The notes beneath the pieces were generated by a model. The model made no database searches, was not told the origin of the DNA, and saw only the letters and a list, made by a program, of their open reading frames with translations. A program made the translations under genes and the position numbers. From assembly GCA_002104985.1 (NCBI GenBank), contig MCGO01000038.1, positions 310,001 to 374,000 on the forward strand: a stretch of DNA of 64,000 bases. Direction: 5' to 3'. The stretch comes from Rhizoclosmatium globosum (lineage: Eukaryota; Chytridiomycota; Chytridiomycetes; Chytridiales; Chytriomycetaceae). Below are positions 46,784-58,015 of this stretch, one piece after another (position 1 is the stretch's first letter; each line of letters begins with the position of its first letter).

Positions 46784-49233
46784 TCAAAAGATGCTTGACA
46801 TCCACAAGCGATATAACCACAACAAGCCAAACAATTTAACTCTTGCATTTTCACGTATTTGCTCTTCTTTAAGACTGCTTTCAAAGTCTTCTTTTATGTC
46901 TTGAAGGTCTGAATCCTCGCCAGTGCCTTTCATCAGCCTAGTAAAACGCGAAGTTCAGACTCAATAAACTCAAGTTTCAACGAGAGTACTCACATTTCAG
47001 TGACAGCCAAAACCTCCTGCTTCCATGACAGCTCTTTCACACTTGTACATTCGTCATTCCACAACCCAATTTCTCGCCAAAGCCTTGAAATTTCTGATCG
47101 AATCACCTTGGTCTTTTGTAAAACCTGCCGCCTCGTATCCTCCACAAACGTTTCCTGAAGTGTTTCTATCTCTCGCAAAATTAAGCTCGTTACCAAAGTC
47201 GACCCATCCATGCCAACAACTCTCTCGCGGATATTTCGAAACAGTCTAACATGCGGCTTGACGTCCATTAAAACTTCGTTTGCCAACGAAAGAATACTCT
47301 AGTTTCGAACAATTTGAGTTTTCAGGTTGACAAAGAAAACTAGCTTCTGTATCTCACCTTGGAAACAACACTCTCCTCAACTTCGCCCTCCTCCACCTCC
47401 CGATTTTCTTGTGTGTTCACACGATACACAGTCTCTAAGCCACGTATAAATTTACACCCACTCGCAAAGACGCGCCCTCGATGCTGCCACCAATCTAAAC
47501 AGTATTGTCCGTGCCTCCAAGTTGGGACATACTCCAAAGCCTGTATTTTTACAAGCTGTGTACGTAGGCTCCATAGCAGTGTCTCAAGTGTTTCGACTGA
47601 ATAATTGTGGAGTGTTGTCAAGAGATTGGATTTCGCGGGTATTCTGGTTCGTTGTTTGGACCGCCACTTTTTGGATTTGGAGGGTGGCTCAGAGGGATTC
47701 AAAGTGGGAGGTTGCTGTTTGGTTGATGGGTTTTGTGGAATTTCAATTTCGGATTTTTCGTCATCGTCGTCAGATGTTTCAAGGGATATGAGTTTTCGTT
47801 TACGAGTTGGCTGAAGGGAAATAAGAGGAGCAGGAGGAGTAGTTTCTGGCATGGGTGCTGGCTGTTGCAGAGGTAATTGTTGAATAACATCTGGTGGCTC
47901 AGAAATAATGGCAGCAGGTACGGTGTGTGCAGGCGCCGAAACCAACGGAGGAATATTGATCACGATATTTGTAGCTTCAATGTTTTCAGAAATAGTTGCT
48001 GTAATCGCAACAGAAATAGCTTCAACACGAGGTTTTCTCACTCGATTGAATGGCTTCTTCTTTTTCTTCGTTTTCGGTTCGTCTACAGTGGATTCCGGTT
48101 GTTGTATTGGTGGTTGAGGCTGTTGTGGAGGCAAAGCTGTGGGGACTGGCTCAACATGAGAGGCCGTTGAAGTATCAATGTCCATCTCATCAGATTTTCT
48201 CTCTGTTTTCCGCTTTCCTCTCTTCTTTTTCTTTGTCTTGACGGACGGTGATGTAGGGGGGATTGGAGCTGCAGAGGTTGTCGGGACAGTGGGTTTCACA
48301 CTAACTTCAGCAGATGGCACTCCCAACTTTTCATTGCGTGAATCTTTGAGGTTGGGCGTTACGGTTCCAATCAGTTTCGGTTGAATGAGTCCATCCGCCA
48401 CATCACTCTTTCCCTTTCCCTTCGCTTTAGCTCGAAGCTCTTGAATTATTTTCCTTTTCTTTCGAATCTTCTTTACTGGAGCTGTTGGGTCCGCCTCTAG
48501 ATTCTCAAGTTGAACTCCTTCTGAATATGTTGGCTCTTTTCTGGAATTCAAGCCATCCATCTCATCATCAGCCGCATTCCGTTTTGATTCCTCTCTTTTC
48601 TGTCTTCCTCGTTCCCTAGCTCCAAACCGCTTCGCAGATCTTCCTTAACGTTCACAACTGTCAGCCCAACCCAAAACAACACACAAACTCACGTTTCGTA
48701 TCCAACACGCGCGCAACAACACGATATTGTTCCATCTTGTATTCAAGATAACGAGCCTCGCCGCAAACTGAAAGTTGTATTCCGATCTAACCAGTCAAGT
48801 TTCAACAGCAGTAAAACACACCAAGGTAACTACGACAAACACACACCATCACACGCTCGTCCAGCGGCCAGACGCTATCGAACCCTGCACGGGCTCGCAT
48901 GGTATCGTCACGCACATTTAGACATCCACAATGGATACAGAATGCAGATGGAAGGTCCAAGTCGTTTGCGGTGATGACAGCTGGTTGATGGATAACATTC
49001 GTGCATTGATTGGCAAGTGCGTTGTATGCCATTAGCTGGTCGCAGGATTCACAGGGAAGTAGTCTGGCGTTGCAGTCGGGACTTGGTTGTAAAGAGTTAG
49101 GTGGCAGGTGAAAGAGGAAAGGGTTCGAGTACCATGCAATCGAATATCCAAGAATTGAATTGCGACCAGTGGAGAAGATGGGCGTTTCGGTGAAGAGAGT
49201 TGGTGGTGGTGCTTGGCTCTCTTCTTGGAGCAT
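46784..49233 (-). CDS. Unrecognised basic nuclear-type protein with N-terminal Cys pairs
   Basis: Start at 49233 (MLQEESQAPPPTLF). The N-terminal part has paired cysteines (LPCESCDQL, AFCIHCGC, VMVCVCLCGEARYLEYKM), suggesting one or two zinc-binding sites, followed by a conserved-looking helix EYKMEQYRVVARVLDTK. After a second short intron there is a very basic, Pro/Thr-rich disordered stretch (KKIRKKRKII, KTKKKKRGKRK) and a folded C-terminal part (TLETLLWSLRTQLVKIQAL, DWWQHRGRVFASGCKF). Two more exons add a coiled-coil-like segment (EIETLQETFVED, SEISRLWREIGLW), ending at the stop 46784. The four exon joins checked are in phase. No family was recognised; a chromatin or RNA role is possible. 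Confidence 0.65.
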
Positions 49234-49778
49234 CTTTCATAATCGCACATAGAATATGTATAACATATTCATTATAAGTGGAACATGTATAAAAATCTAG
49301 TTGATTTGTTGATTATTCAGATTTGTCACTTTGTTGTTGAAACTGTCGCCGCGATTGTTCCCGAATCGTCGCCGGCAATTTAGGACACTTACGGAATGTA
49401 CCAGAGTCTTGGAATTTATTGCACACTTTCTCTTTTTTTGATCTGGCCATTCTTGTCTTACTAGAATGAGAACATTATGATTATTTATCATCCGCACGAT
49501 GTCGCTGAAAAATCGACACATGGCCTGGATGGCCATGATGCGTCACAATGAGCTGGCTTTTCTCTCCAATTGTGGAGATTGGTTTGAGATCAATTTGTAA
49601 CATTCTCATTCCGGAAGCACGAAACATGATAGAAATTGAGCAGATATTGCACAGTTTACAGTCGGAAGACGTATGGAAAAGGTGAAGGAAGTTGAGAAAA
49701 GAAGGAACGAGAAACATCTGGCAAGAAAAGGTTAAACGTCCTAAATCACGTGACAAAGTGATTGATAAGTTTGGCCAA
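49234..49778. other. Region with unresolved minus-strand coding potential
   Basis: Minus-strand frames of 60-90 codons overlap here. One reads MARSKKEKVCNKFQDSG and KCPKLPATIREQSRRQ to a stop near 49311 and looks protein-like, with a possible upstream exon joined at an acceptor near 49458. A complete gene could not be assembled. The right end, with CACGTGAC at 49747, probably belongs to the promoter of the bZIP gene. Confidence 0.3.
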
Positions 49779-49938
49779 ATGTGAATCAGAATGACTCACA
49801 CTGGCCATCTCCACTTTCCAGCAAAACATTCAAAAGGAAAGAGGCAGTTTTGACTCACCTTCTCCCACCCAAGGTCCTACCGATTTTTCCACCTAGTAAC
49901 CTTACGTGAGACTACATCTTCTACAAGTCTGAAACCAA
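49779..49938 (+). promoter_or_regulatory. GCN4-like upstream region: two TGACTCA sites and two uORFs
   Basis: TGACTCA, the AP-1/Gcn4 consensus site, occurs at 49792-49798 and 49851-49857. Two short upstream reading frames precede the main ATG at 49939: a start-stop ATGTGA at 49779-49784 and a 20-codon frame at 49791-49853. The longer one starts in the first TGACTCA (ATGACTCA) and stops in the second (TTTTGACTCA). In yeast GCN4 and its filamentous-fungus counterparts, uORFs control translation during amino-acid starvation, and the factor can bind its own promoter. Whether these frames are in the mRNA leader depends on the unknown transcription start. Confidence 0.55.
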
Positions 49939-50622
49939 ATGTGCTACGTCAAAGTAAAGCAATCTGCTCCAGCCTCTGTGCCACCAGCCGCAACACCAGT
50001 CAAGGATGAAACCTTTGCATCGATCCTTGGATCAACAACACCTTCTGATTGGATGGGTGCTCTCTCAATGGACACGTCAAGCATCTCACCACTTGACTTC
50101 CTGCCACCTCTCGAATTTGATGCATCAGCTGCTTCAGGGCTTCCAATGGATTCCGACTGGATGACCTGGCTTGAGGGAATGTCTTCGTTCCCTGCCATGC
50201 CAAGTGCACCTTCGTCGTTGGTTGCCCCAACTTCAACCACTCTCTCGCCCACCCTGTCAACACACTCAACCATGTTTGCCTCTGATTCCGAGTTTATTCC
50301 ATCACCAACAATGGAAAAGGAATGCTCTAAAAAGCGACGGGCTCCAGTCCAAGAACTCGACGAAGCCGCTACAAAACGTGCTCGAAACACGGAAGCTGCC
50401 CGAAAGTCGCGTGCCCGAAAAGCCGCAAAAGTCGAGGATTTGGAACATAAGGTTGATGTGCTTGAGTCGGACAAGTCGGCTTTGACTGTGCGAATTGCGG
50501 TGCTTGAAAACGATGCTGCTTCCTTCAACCAAAGGGAACAAGATTTGAAAAGGCGTGTTGCTCTGCTTGAACTGCAACTTGCTGAATCTCACAGGGCTCT
50601 TCTTGCTCAACAGCAGCTGTAA
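49939..50622 (+). CDS. GCN4-like bZIP transcription factor
   Basis: Single exon, start at 49939 (MCYVKVKQSAP), 227 residues. The C-terminal basic region reads ATKRARNTEAARKSRARKAA, nearly the Gcn4 basic region, with the Asn, two Ala and Arg that contact TGACTCA. A leucine zipper follows (VEDLEHKVDVLESDKSAL, with heptad leucines continuing to VALLELQLAE). The N-terminal half is acidic, Ser/Thr/Pro-rich with aromatic-acidic patches (DWMGALSMD, LDFLPPLEFD, DWMTWLEGM) that look like activation domains. Gcn4/CPC1 factors switch on amino-acid biosynthesis on starvation. Two matching sites in its own upstream region suggest autoregulation. It lies 106 bp upstream of a zinc-cluster factor on the same strand. 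Confidence 0.85.
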   Translation: MCYVKVKQSAPASVPPAATPVKDETFASILGSTTPSDWMGALSMDTSSISPLDFLPPLEFDASAASGLPMDSDWMTWLEGMSSFPAMPSAPSSLVAPTSTTLSPTLSTHSTMFASDSEFIPSPTMEKECSKKRRAPVQELDEAATKRARNTEAARKSRARKAAKVEDLEHKVDVLESDKSALTVRIAVLENDAASFNQREQDLKRRVALLELQLAESHRALLAQQQL

Positions 50623-50728
50623 CGCCTATTATCCTTTTCTGTTTTTTGTACATAGATCTTAATAAATACCAGTCTCATTCTCGAATGCTCTTTTTGTGCT
50701 TGAAGCTTGGGAAACAATAACTATTTAA

Positions 50729-52840
50729 ATGCCACCAAGGACAAAACCATGCCGGGAATGCCAACGAGTGCGACGAAAGTGCCAAGTTGACGTTGGATTT
50801 ACGCACTGCCGCCGATGCATTTCGGCTGGAACAACCGATCGCTGCTTCTTTGCATATGTAGCAAAACCGAATGACTTTGAGTCAAAGTCACCTGATCCAT
50901 GCCGACGATGTGCAACCAACAACTGGAAATGCACAACTCTTCCCGGCCGAACTGTTTGCCGTTTGTGCGAGCTACACAGCGTGGGCCAGGACTGCCGGAC
51001 AGCATCTGCCTCACTTCAGCAGATACCGACACAGTGTCAACCTTCCACTCTGCACTACTACACAAGCTCAGAATCGCCACCTATTGCTTCGTTAGAACCT
51101 GGATCAACAACAGCGAATGCCTTGAACCAACTCCTGCAGGCATTCAATACCCCAATCTTGGACCAACCTAATCCGTTCATGTCAGACTGGACAATCGAAG
51201 ATCCAGATTTAATGCCCACATCAGACGACTTTCAATTAGCTTGGTCTCTATGTACTGTAAACGGAACAAAGTTGCCGATTTGGTTTGGAATGGATGGAGA
51301 CCACTTTCTGAATACATTCTTTTCACAGCCTGCTTACTTGCGGTGAGGATATCCCCTCTTTTTCTTCAAGTTTTTGAATATGCGTCTTATTCTGTCATCG
51401 TAATAGGCTGGCTGTGTGCGCAATGGCAGCTCATTCCCATAACCCTCCTCTACCAGAATCTGTCTCATTCTCACAATTCCAACGTGCGAGAAAATCATTA
51501 TTTAGAATGTCGGGTTACACGCCTTGCCTGGAAATGGCGAAAGCATACGCGTACCTGTTTCTGTTTTCTTTACGTTGAGTTTCGGGATTCATTTCGATTG
51601 AACTAAAACTCGGTATTCAGATAAGGGCCAACCAGCTGTAGGTCAAAAGTTTCTTAAGCTAGGGCTTGAAACTATACGTATTCTGAGACTGGACGTGGAT
51701 CCAGATGATTCACCCTGGTTGCTCAACCTTACTCCAAGACAAAAGGAAGACCGACGGCGAGCGTTTTGGGCTTTGTATGGATGGTACATGACGGACTTGG
51801 GCCAAAATCCAGAAGCAATACTTCACTTTACTGTTCAAGGAAATGGTGTGAAGGCTCCAACCAAAGTACTCGACAATCACGGAACATCCATTTTCGAAGA
51901 CTCTCCCTCGGTAAAATGGATCTGTGAACTAAGCGAAATCGTATACAAAAACCGACAGTCCCTACTCCAACCGCCCTCTTCTCCCCTCCAGATTCTCCAA
52001 TCACCCACAACCAAACATCTCCTCGCATCTTTGAAATCAACCCTCTCAAAATGCCCCTCCCTCCTCCTCATCTCCTCCTCTCCCCTCGAAATAACCCATG
52101 AAGACTCAACAACCTTCAAAGCCCTCCTAGCACCGATATCAAACCGCTACCTATTCCAAACCTACGGCCTCAACCTCCTCACCTTCTCAACCCTCTCTAT
52201 TCTACACAGACCAACCCTCTACCTAACTTCCCTCCCTTCCTTCACCCCACGCTTCCTAAGCACGCACCACCAACAATCAATCCTCACAGCCTCAAGACAA
52301 TGCATAGACTCAGCACACCGAATAATCCATCTCTTTTTTTACGCAGAGTCCGAATGCAACGCGTATTTCGGGAGCGCAGTGTTCACGCAGTTCGTGTATC
52401 ACCTGTTTGAATCGTGTATCGTGTGTTGGTTCGTGACGTGTCGGATGGATCCGGCGTGGCGGGGTCTGATTGAGGCGGGGTTGGTGGATAAAGAGAGGTT
52501 GGTGGGGTTGGCGATGCGGGGGACGGAGGTTTTGGGGAGGGTTGTTGAGATTGAAGGGTCGAAGTCTGGGTCTACTAGTGTGATGTTTCAGTGTATGCGG
52601 CGGATGGTTTTTGAAATGCGGGGCGTGGTGGAAGGGGGGCAGGAGTGGAGACAATGGGAGTGGAGTGAGGGGTTGGAGTTGGGTATGAGTGTTATGTCTC
52701 TTGTTGGAGAGGATGGGGAATCGGTGGAAAAGGAGCCGTATGCTTATTTGGGTTTGTTGGGGTTTGAGCTTGCGGGAGGAATACGGTGGAAAGGGCGGTC
52801 TGAACCTGCGTGGAGGCTATTTTGGAAGTTACACGGATAA
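50729..52840 (+). CDS. Transcription factor with two tandem Zn2Cys6 clusters (paralogue 3)
   Basis: Start at 50729 (MPPRTKPCRECQRVRRKC). Cluster one: CRECQRVRRKC with CRRCISAGTTDRC. Cluster two, 19 residues later: CRRCATNNWKC with CRLCELHSVGQDC. Both have the full six cysteines with CX2CX6CX8CX2CX8C spacing. The linker carries IEDPDLMPTSDDFQLAWS and WFGMDGDHFLNTFF. Introns at about 51345-51406 and 51575-51620 lead to FSQFQRARKSLFRM, KGQPAVGQKFLKLG, VDPDDSPWLLNLTPRQKEDR and a C-terminal PAWRLFWKLHG. No frame break. From about 52.38 kb onward the 3' part turns clearly G-rich, while about 51.95-52.33 kb is C-rich, an odd local composition within one exon. Confidence 0.88.
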
Positions 52841-53008
52841 TAAATTGTATATATGACTGTTTCAAAGTTATTCCAAGGGTAACATTTTATTGAAACTCAA
52901 ATCGTAAAATCAGAGTTTATTGTTCGTCGCTTTGCATGCCAAATGTATGAAAAAAGTTATACTTCCAAATATACGCGATTGTGTTGTGTAAATTCCCCTT
53001 TCTCTCTC

Positions 53009-55549
53009 CTAAATTGATTGCTCAGTTTCCTTCGATGCCGCCAACTGCACCGCATCTGCAGCAATACTATTCTTCTTCTCCGCCGCAAACTTTGCCAAAT
53101 CAGCTTTCGGCGCCTCATATCCATTCTCCCCATCCCCCCCCTCTTCAATAGACTCCGCATTCGGTGACTTTGCATCACTAGCACTAGGCGTCGCCCTCGC
53201 AGCAGTCGAACTCTCCCTACGCTCCCCACCTCCAACATCCTCCTCCCCAAACGTCTTCAAAGTCCCCGCCTTAATCAACGCACTCATCGTATTATGATAC
53301 GCAGTCGTCTTCAAAAATTTAGGCACAGAGTCCGTCGCCATAAGCTGAAAGATATGGTTCTCAGCAACATCAAACAAACTCGCCGTAATCAGCAACTGCG
53401 CGTTTTTTTCCACTGCTGGAAGTCGACTCACAAGCATTGGTTCCGTGCCTGGAAGCAACACTGTCTTTGGCTCAATCATGTTCTCAGTGATGATGTTTTC
53501 AGGGTTGATCAGTTCGAAATACGGCATCAAGTCGTCTGTAGCTACAGTCGCCGTGATGTTCTTTTTCCGGATGATACCAACGTTGATCTCGTACGGCCCG
53601 TCATCGACAATGTACTTCAAGTACAGACTCATGGCATGTGCGACAATCTGCCATCGCGGGGGGATGACCTTCTTCTCATCGATCGTTGGGTCGCCTGGCT
53701 CCTTTGTGCGGATGGGTTGTCCGGGGATAACCAGCTCGTTGCCTTTACAGTGTAACCGTCGGTACGCGTCGGCCTCGCTCCAGAAGTTGAAGTTTTCTTG
53801 GGAATACATGAACAAGCAGTATTTGCGGAACTGTTCCCTCAACTCTGGGTTTTCGAGGATCATGACTAAACGGAGATTGTGGGTGCGTTCTTTGAGTTGG
53901 AGAACGAGCGGGTCGCGGGGGAGAGATGGGTCCATGGGGAGGAATTCAGGGGAGTCTTTGTGGTTTGCAGCGGCGAGTTTTTTGATGGCGTGAACTTTGG
54001 GGCGGGCTGCGTGTAGAATTTTCGTGATTGGATTGTCAATGTCTTTGTTGACGGCGGGGGTTGAGCTGGTCACGCTTCCTGCAACACTTGGGGCTGCGCT
54101 TGTAGCCTTCGATTTTGATTTGGTTCCATCCATTGAAATCAAGTTTGTGTGACAGCTTTCCCATCCATACAAATCTGCGTCTTCGTCAGTGCCGGCTATG
54201 AAGTTGAGTGATTTGGAAGCAGGATTTTCTGTCAGAATCATCAGGAGACCCACAAAAAGGGAAAATTTGGACTCAACTGCTTATTTCAGATCCTTCCTTA
54301 GTGGATGAGTTAGATTTTCTGTTGGTTTCGTTGACAGAGTTTCTTGCTGACTCGTTGTTCAAGGATTGTCTTGAGGACTCTGTGAGCTCGCTCTTTTTCT
54401 TGTAAAGAGAGTGTTCATGGCACTCGTAAGACCTGGCATCTCTCTCTCGGGGTTCCATCCAAGATACTTTGCCCCTGCCGGAGTGGGCTGGTAAATTGCT
54501 TTGATGCTGTCCTTAATAACCTGATCCATGTTGGGGAAAACAACGCTTGCGGGACTTCCAGCAACAGGAGTTACAGCGTCATCCGGGTTCACACAAGTTA
54601 TCCAGTCCTTGTTGAGAAAGTGGGAAGCAATAGCGATGGCCTCCAAACGTGAAACGACACTGGTGCAACGAAGGATCCAGTCGACACACGCCGTTCCAGA
54701 AAACGCGTGCGTATAAGCCTTCAAACGGACGGCTTTATCTTTGACAAAGAGAGGCCAAATGGTAACTTGTCCATTGGTACCCTCAATGCTTTCGACTTCA
54801 GGAGATCCCTCAGTGTACACAAGGTTCGGGTTTTCAAATTTGTGAAAATTGGGAACCTATTTTATCGTTTGAATTAATGAGATGGTTGTCCAACGGAATA
54901 AAAAGAAATTCACCTTATCACCAAGACAATACTTGAAAATCAAATTCATGGTTGTCGGACACTGAACAAGATTCCCATCGTTATCACGATCCACATAAAC
55001 CAAATTCGTCCGTACGACAGGGTGACCAGCATACACAGCTTCCGGTGTCTCATTAATCAACCGCTTCGCCTTCACATCTCTCAAAACAAGCGCACCCTTC
55101 ACACTCAAGCAATAAATACTTTTTGGTTTCAACTCAGTATCACGCGGTTTATCCACGTTGATGATAAGTTGGGCAAAGAGAACACCAGAGAGACATTCAG
55201 AGGCTTCAGTCTTGTCGAACCCGAGTTTGTCGGTCATGGTTGCGATTGCTGATTCGCCGCGGAAGGATTTCGGGTATACTTTGAAGTGGTGTTTGATGTC
55301 TTCGAGGTGGATGACTTCCATGAGTTTGGCAAAAAGGAGGAAGGGCGTCTAATATATTGTGAAGGTATGTGTGTGTGGGGAGTTTTGGATTTGAGGGAGG
55401 AGAGTAGAGAGTCAGAACGTGGTTCGATCAAACGAAAGAATATTGAGAGGGAACGCGAGGAATCCTCATTGTGAGTTGTACCACCTATGCGTTAAGTCTA
55501 ACGAGAAAGCGAATATACTCACGTTGTGCCCTCCCTTTGTAGCTGACAT
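53009..55549 (-). CDS. DEP-RGS regulator of G-protein signalling (Sst2/FlbA type)
   Basis: Exon 1 at 55549 encodes MSATKGGHN; a 200-bp intron joins TPFLLFAKLMEVIHLEDIKHHF, the first DEP domain (FRGESAIATMTDKLG). A second exon has another DEP domain (LKAYTHAFSGTACVDWIL, RLEAIAIASHFL). The large 3' exon carries the RGS fold: LVLQLKERTHNLRLVMIL, LREQFRKYCLFMYSQENFNFWSE and the closing FQLMATDSVPKFLKTTAY. DEP-DEP-RGS is the layout of Sst2 and FlbA, which speed GTP hydrolysis on G-alpha subunits. A long insert inside the RGS domain (about 140 residues between EADAY and SLFDVAENHIFQ) is also seen in fungal members. The junction between the second DEP exon and the RGS exon (54.24-54.40 kb) is not certain. 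Confidence 0.85.
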
Positions 55550-55796
55550 CTTTGAATAAGAACTAGTTCAAAACGAAAACAAAGCAAGAGATGAAGATTC
55601 CAGCTAGCTGTGATGAAAGACGTTGCCTCAGAAAAAACTCTCTATCCTCTCTTCCAGAAGAACTGATTGTTGCTGGAAAATCCCTTACAATCAACCCGCC
55701 TTATGATTGGCCAGCACCTACTTCTCTAACAAATCAATTGAAAGACGCGTTAGTAAACACATAAAGAAAACAATTCCTTTTATTTACACGCATAAA

Positions 55797-56449
55797 TTAC
55801 AAACGCGACTGCATCTGCACAACAGGCTGTGGCGCTCCAAGTCTCACGATCTGAGCCTGCCCAACATCACCATACCCTCTCTCCACCAACACACGAGCCC
55901 AATCCGCCGAATACTGTACAGCTTCATCCACCTGTTCCTTCGTCTCAAAAACAGTGAATCCATCCTGATGCGTGCTGTACCGATTCACAGGGATCCAGTC
56001 CCATGTGTTTGGAAGAGCAGTAGTGCGGACGAGGCTGAATTCGTAGAGTGGATCATACGTAACGTCCCAGACATCGGCCCTGGTTTGAATTGGTCAACAT
56101 ACTCGTGGGTTGGACCTTGTGTTGGTTGGTGACTCACCACGAATGGGCCAGACGAACGACGCGGGTTGACGGAGTTGCTTCAGTTGCGATAATGAGTGGT
56201 TTGCTGAATTTGCAGATTCCCTCTTTTTGGATTGGATTGGATTAGGTGAGATTTCAATGATCACAGAGCCGGAGAGTACCCACCTTTTGCCTTGATCTCA
56301 ATCGACCAAATGTCCGCAGTCTCTTCCTGATCTTTCTTGGTTGGTTTTGGAGGAAGTGGCTTTGACAGCTCCGCAATGAATTCTTCGTAGACTCCGTGGC
56401 TGTGGAGGATATCAAACACAGTGGCTCTCAACTGCTTGGTCATTCCCAA
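55797..56449 (-). CDS. Unrecognised conserved-looking protein, three exons
   Basis: Exon 1 starts at 56449 (MGMTKQLRATVFDILHSHG) and ends KAK. Introns of about 60 and 54 bp join GICKFSKPLIIATEATPSTR and then ADVWDVTYDPLYEFSLVRT, to the stop at 55797 (VVQMQSRL). The joins are phase-consistent, giving about 190 residues with no membrane segment. The C-terminal half (DGFTVFETKEQVDEAVQYSADWARVL) looks like a folded alpha/beta domain. No family was recognised. It lies between the RGS gene and the Tra2-like gene, all on the minus strand. Confidence 0.5.
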
Positions 56450-56556
56450 ATCTTTTATTCCTCAACTTTTCCCCTTTCATTCCATACCAAATAACATTAA
56501 AAAAACAAACTAAAAAACACAGAAACCAAAACTAAAGCACACTAGAATGTTGGCTT

Positions 56557-57914
56557 TCAGTCTCTTGGTGCTGGAGAGTAGCTTCTTCCACGAGCACGTC
56601 CCTCTCCGGCCCCTTCTCCACCAAATGCTGCAGGAGCGGCTGCACCTGCATCTGGCTCACGTCTTTCGTCTCCACGATCACCACGCTCACGGTCACGTCT
56701 ACCACCCACATCATCCCCACGTGGACGTCCTCCATCTCTCACTTGATCTGGTCGGCCCATGTACTGTCCGGGTCTGTTGATATGGTGTTTTTGATGTTGA
56801 AAGAGAGAAATTTTGATGAGTTGAATGTCAAGTAATTTGAAGTTGAGTGGTTTTGAAGGTTGAATGTTTGAAGGGAAGCAAGAAAGGAAGTTTTGATGAT
56901 TTTTTGATGCAAGTGTTGAGGAGGTTTGAGGAGAAGAAAGAGGCACTTTACGTTGAATCATGGCCTCTCTTGGTCAGAGAAAAGTCGACACGCATTCTAC
57001 GTTCATTGAATTCGTAACCGTTCATGGCTATACGAATAAGTTAGTAAAACTGTTTGCCTTACATAGATTTGACAGCTGCGCCATTACTGAAACTTCGCTC
57101 CGAACGTTCCACATATGAACTCTTCACATCACTCATCTTACTCTGATAACGCTCTTATTAGCTGAGCCCCGTCTCCACTGTACTTCTTTCATTCTGTCCT
57201 TTGCCCAGCCCCAAACACAGCCAAATATCCACCACTTCTCATTGAACTCAGATTTACCTTCTCTAGCTTTAGTAGCAGCCTCAACATCCTCAAAAGTAAT
57301 AAACCCAAAGCCTCTGGACTTTTGTGTCTGCTTGTCAAACAAGATAGCAATATCCTTGATGGGTCCAAACTCTCCAAACAACTTCTCCAAGTCTCTTTCA
57401 CGGGTCAAAATAGAGAGACCAAAGACACCGAGTACGTTGCATGGTTCTGGGACGCCCTTTTCGAATTTTTCAACAGTTAGAGATACGGACAGGCCAAGCA
57501 GATGGGAGAGGTTATGTACCCTAGCCGAAGGAGAGATGTTACGTCTAGGAGGTCTGCTGTCTCTGAATCTGTCTCTACCGCCACGGTCATCGTAACGTCT
57601 TGGAGGCGAGCGGGAGCGGGAGTCACTGAAGGAGAGTGGTTTTTAATATAGTTTTAGCAAACACCAAGAACAAAAACAAACCGTCGTCGTCTGTAGTCGT
57701 CTCGTCTGTAATCGTCACGTGGGTCGCGGCGGTAGTAGTCGTCTCTGCGGTCAAAGTCCCGTCGGTCGTCGTAGCGCCGGTCGTCGTAGCGCGAAGGTGG
57801 TGGTGGTGGTGGCCCGCCGTAGTAGTCGTCGCGGGGGTCGCGTGGTGGTGGTGGCGCGTAGTGGGTGGGCGGTGGGTAGTGCGCGGGTGGGAGGTGGTGG
57901 CCGTACGGATCCAT
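56557..57914 (-). CDS. Tra2-like SR RNA-binding protein
   Basis: Start at 57914 (MDPYGHHLPPAHYPPP). The N-terminus is Pro/Tyr-rich, then Asp-Arg rich (RYDDRRYDDRRDFDRRDDYY) and Arg-Ser rich (DSRSRSPPRRYDD). One RRM follows: NVLGVFGLSILTRERDLEKL (RNP2-type start), KSRGFGFITFEDVEAA (RNP1) and EFNERRMRVDFSLTKRGHDS, then after an intron RPGQYMGRPDQVRDGG. The VFGLS start and the KRxHDS..YMGRP exit are typical of transformer-2 splicing activators. The C-terminus is Arg/Gly/Asp-rich. Five exons; the intron after PSAR and the one before AMNGYEF are in phase. Tra2 proteins bind GA-rich exonic enhancers and promote exon inclusion, which fits an intron-rich genome. Confidence 0.82.
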
Positions 57915-58015
57915 TGCGTGGTCGTTTTTTGGTGTATTAATAGTTTGTTGGTTTGTTGGAGGAAAAGAAAAGAAGTCTATCCATCAATTTATTGGTAATT
58001 CCATACAGGAGGATT

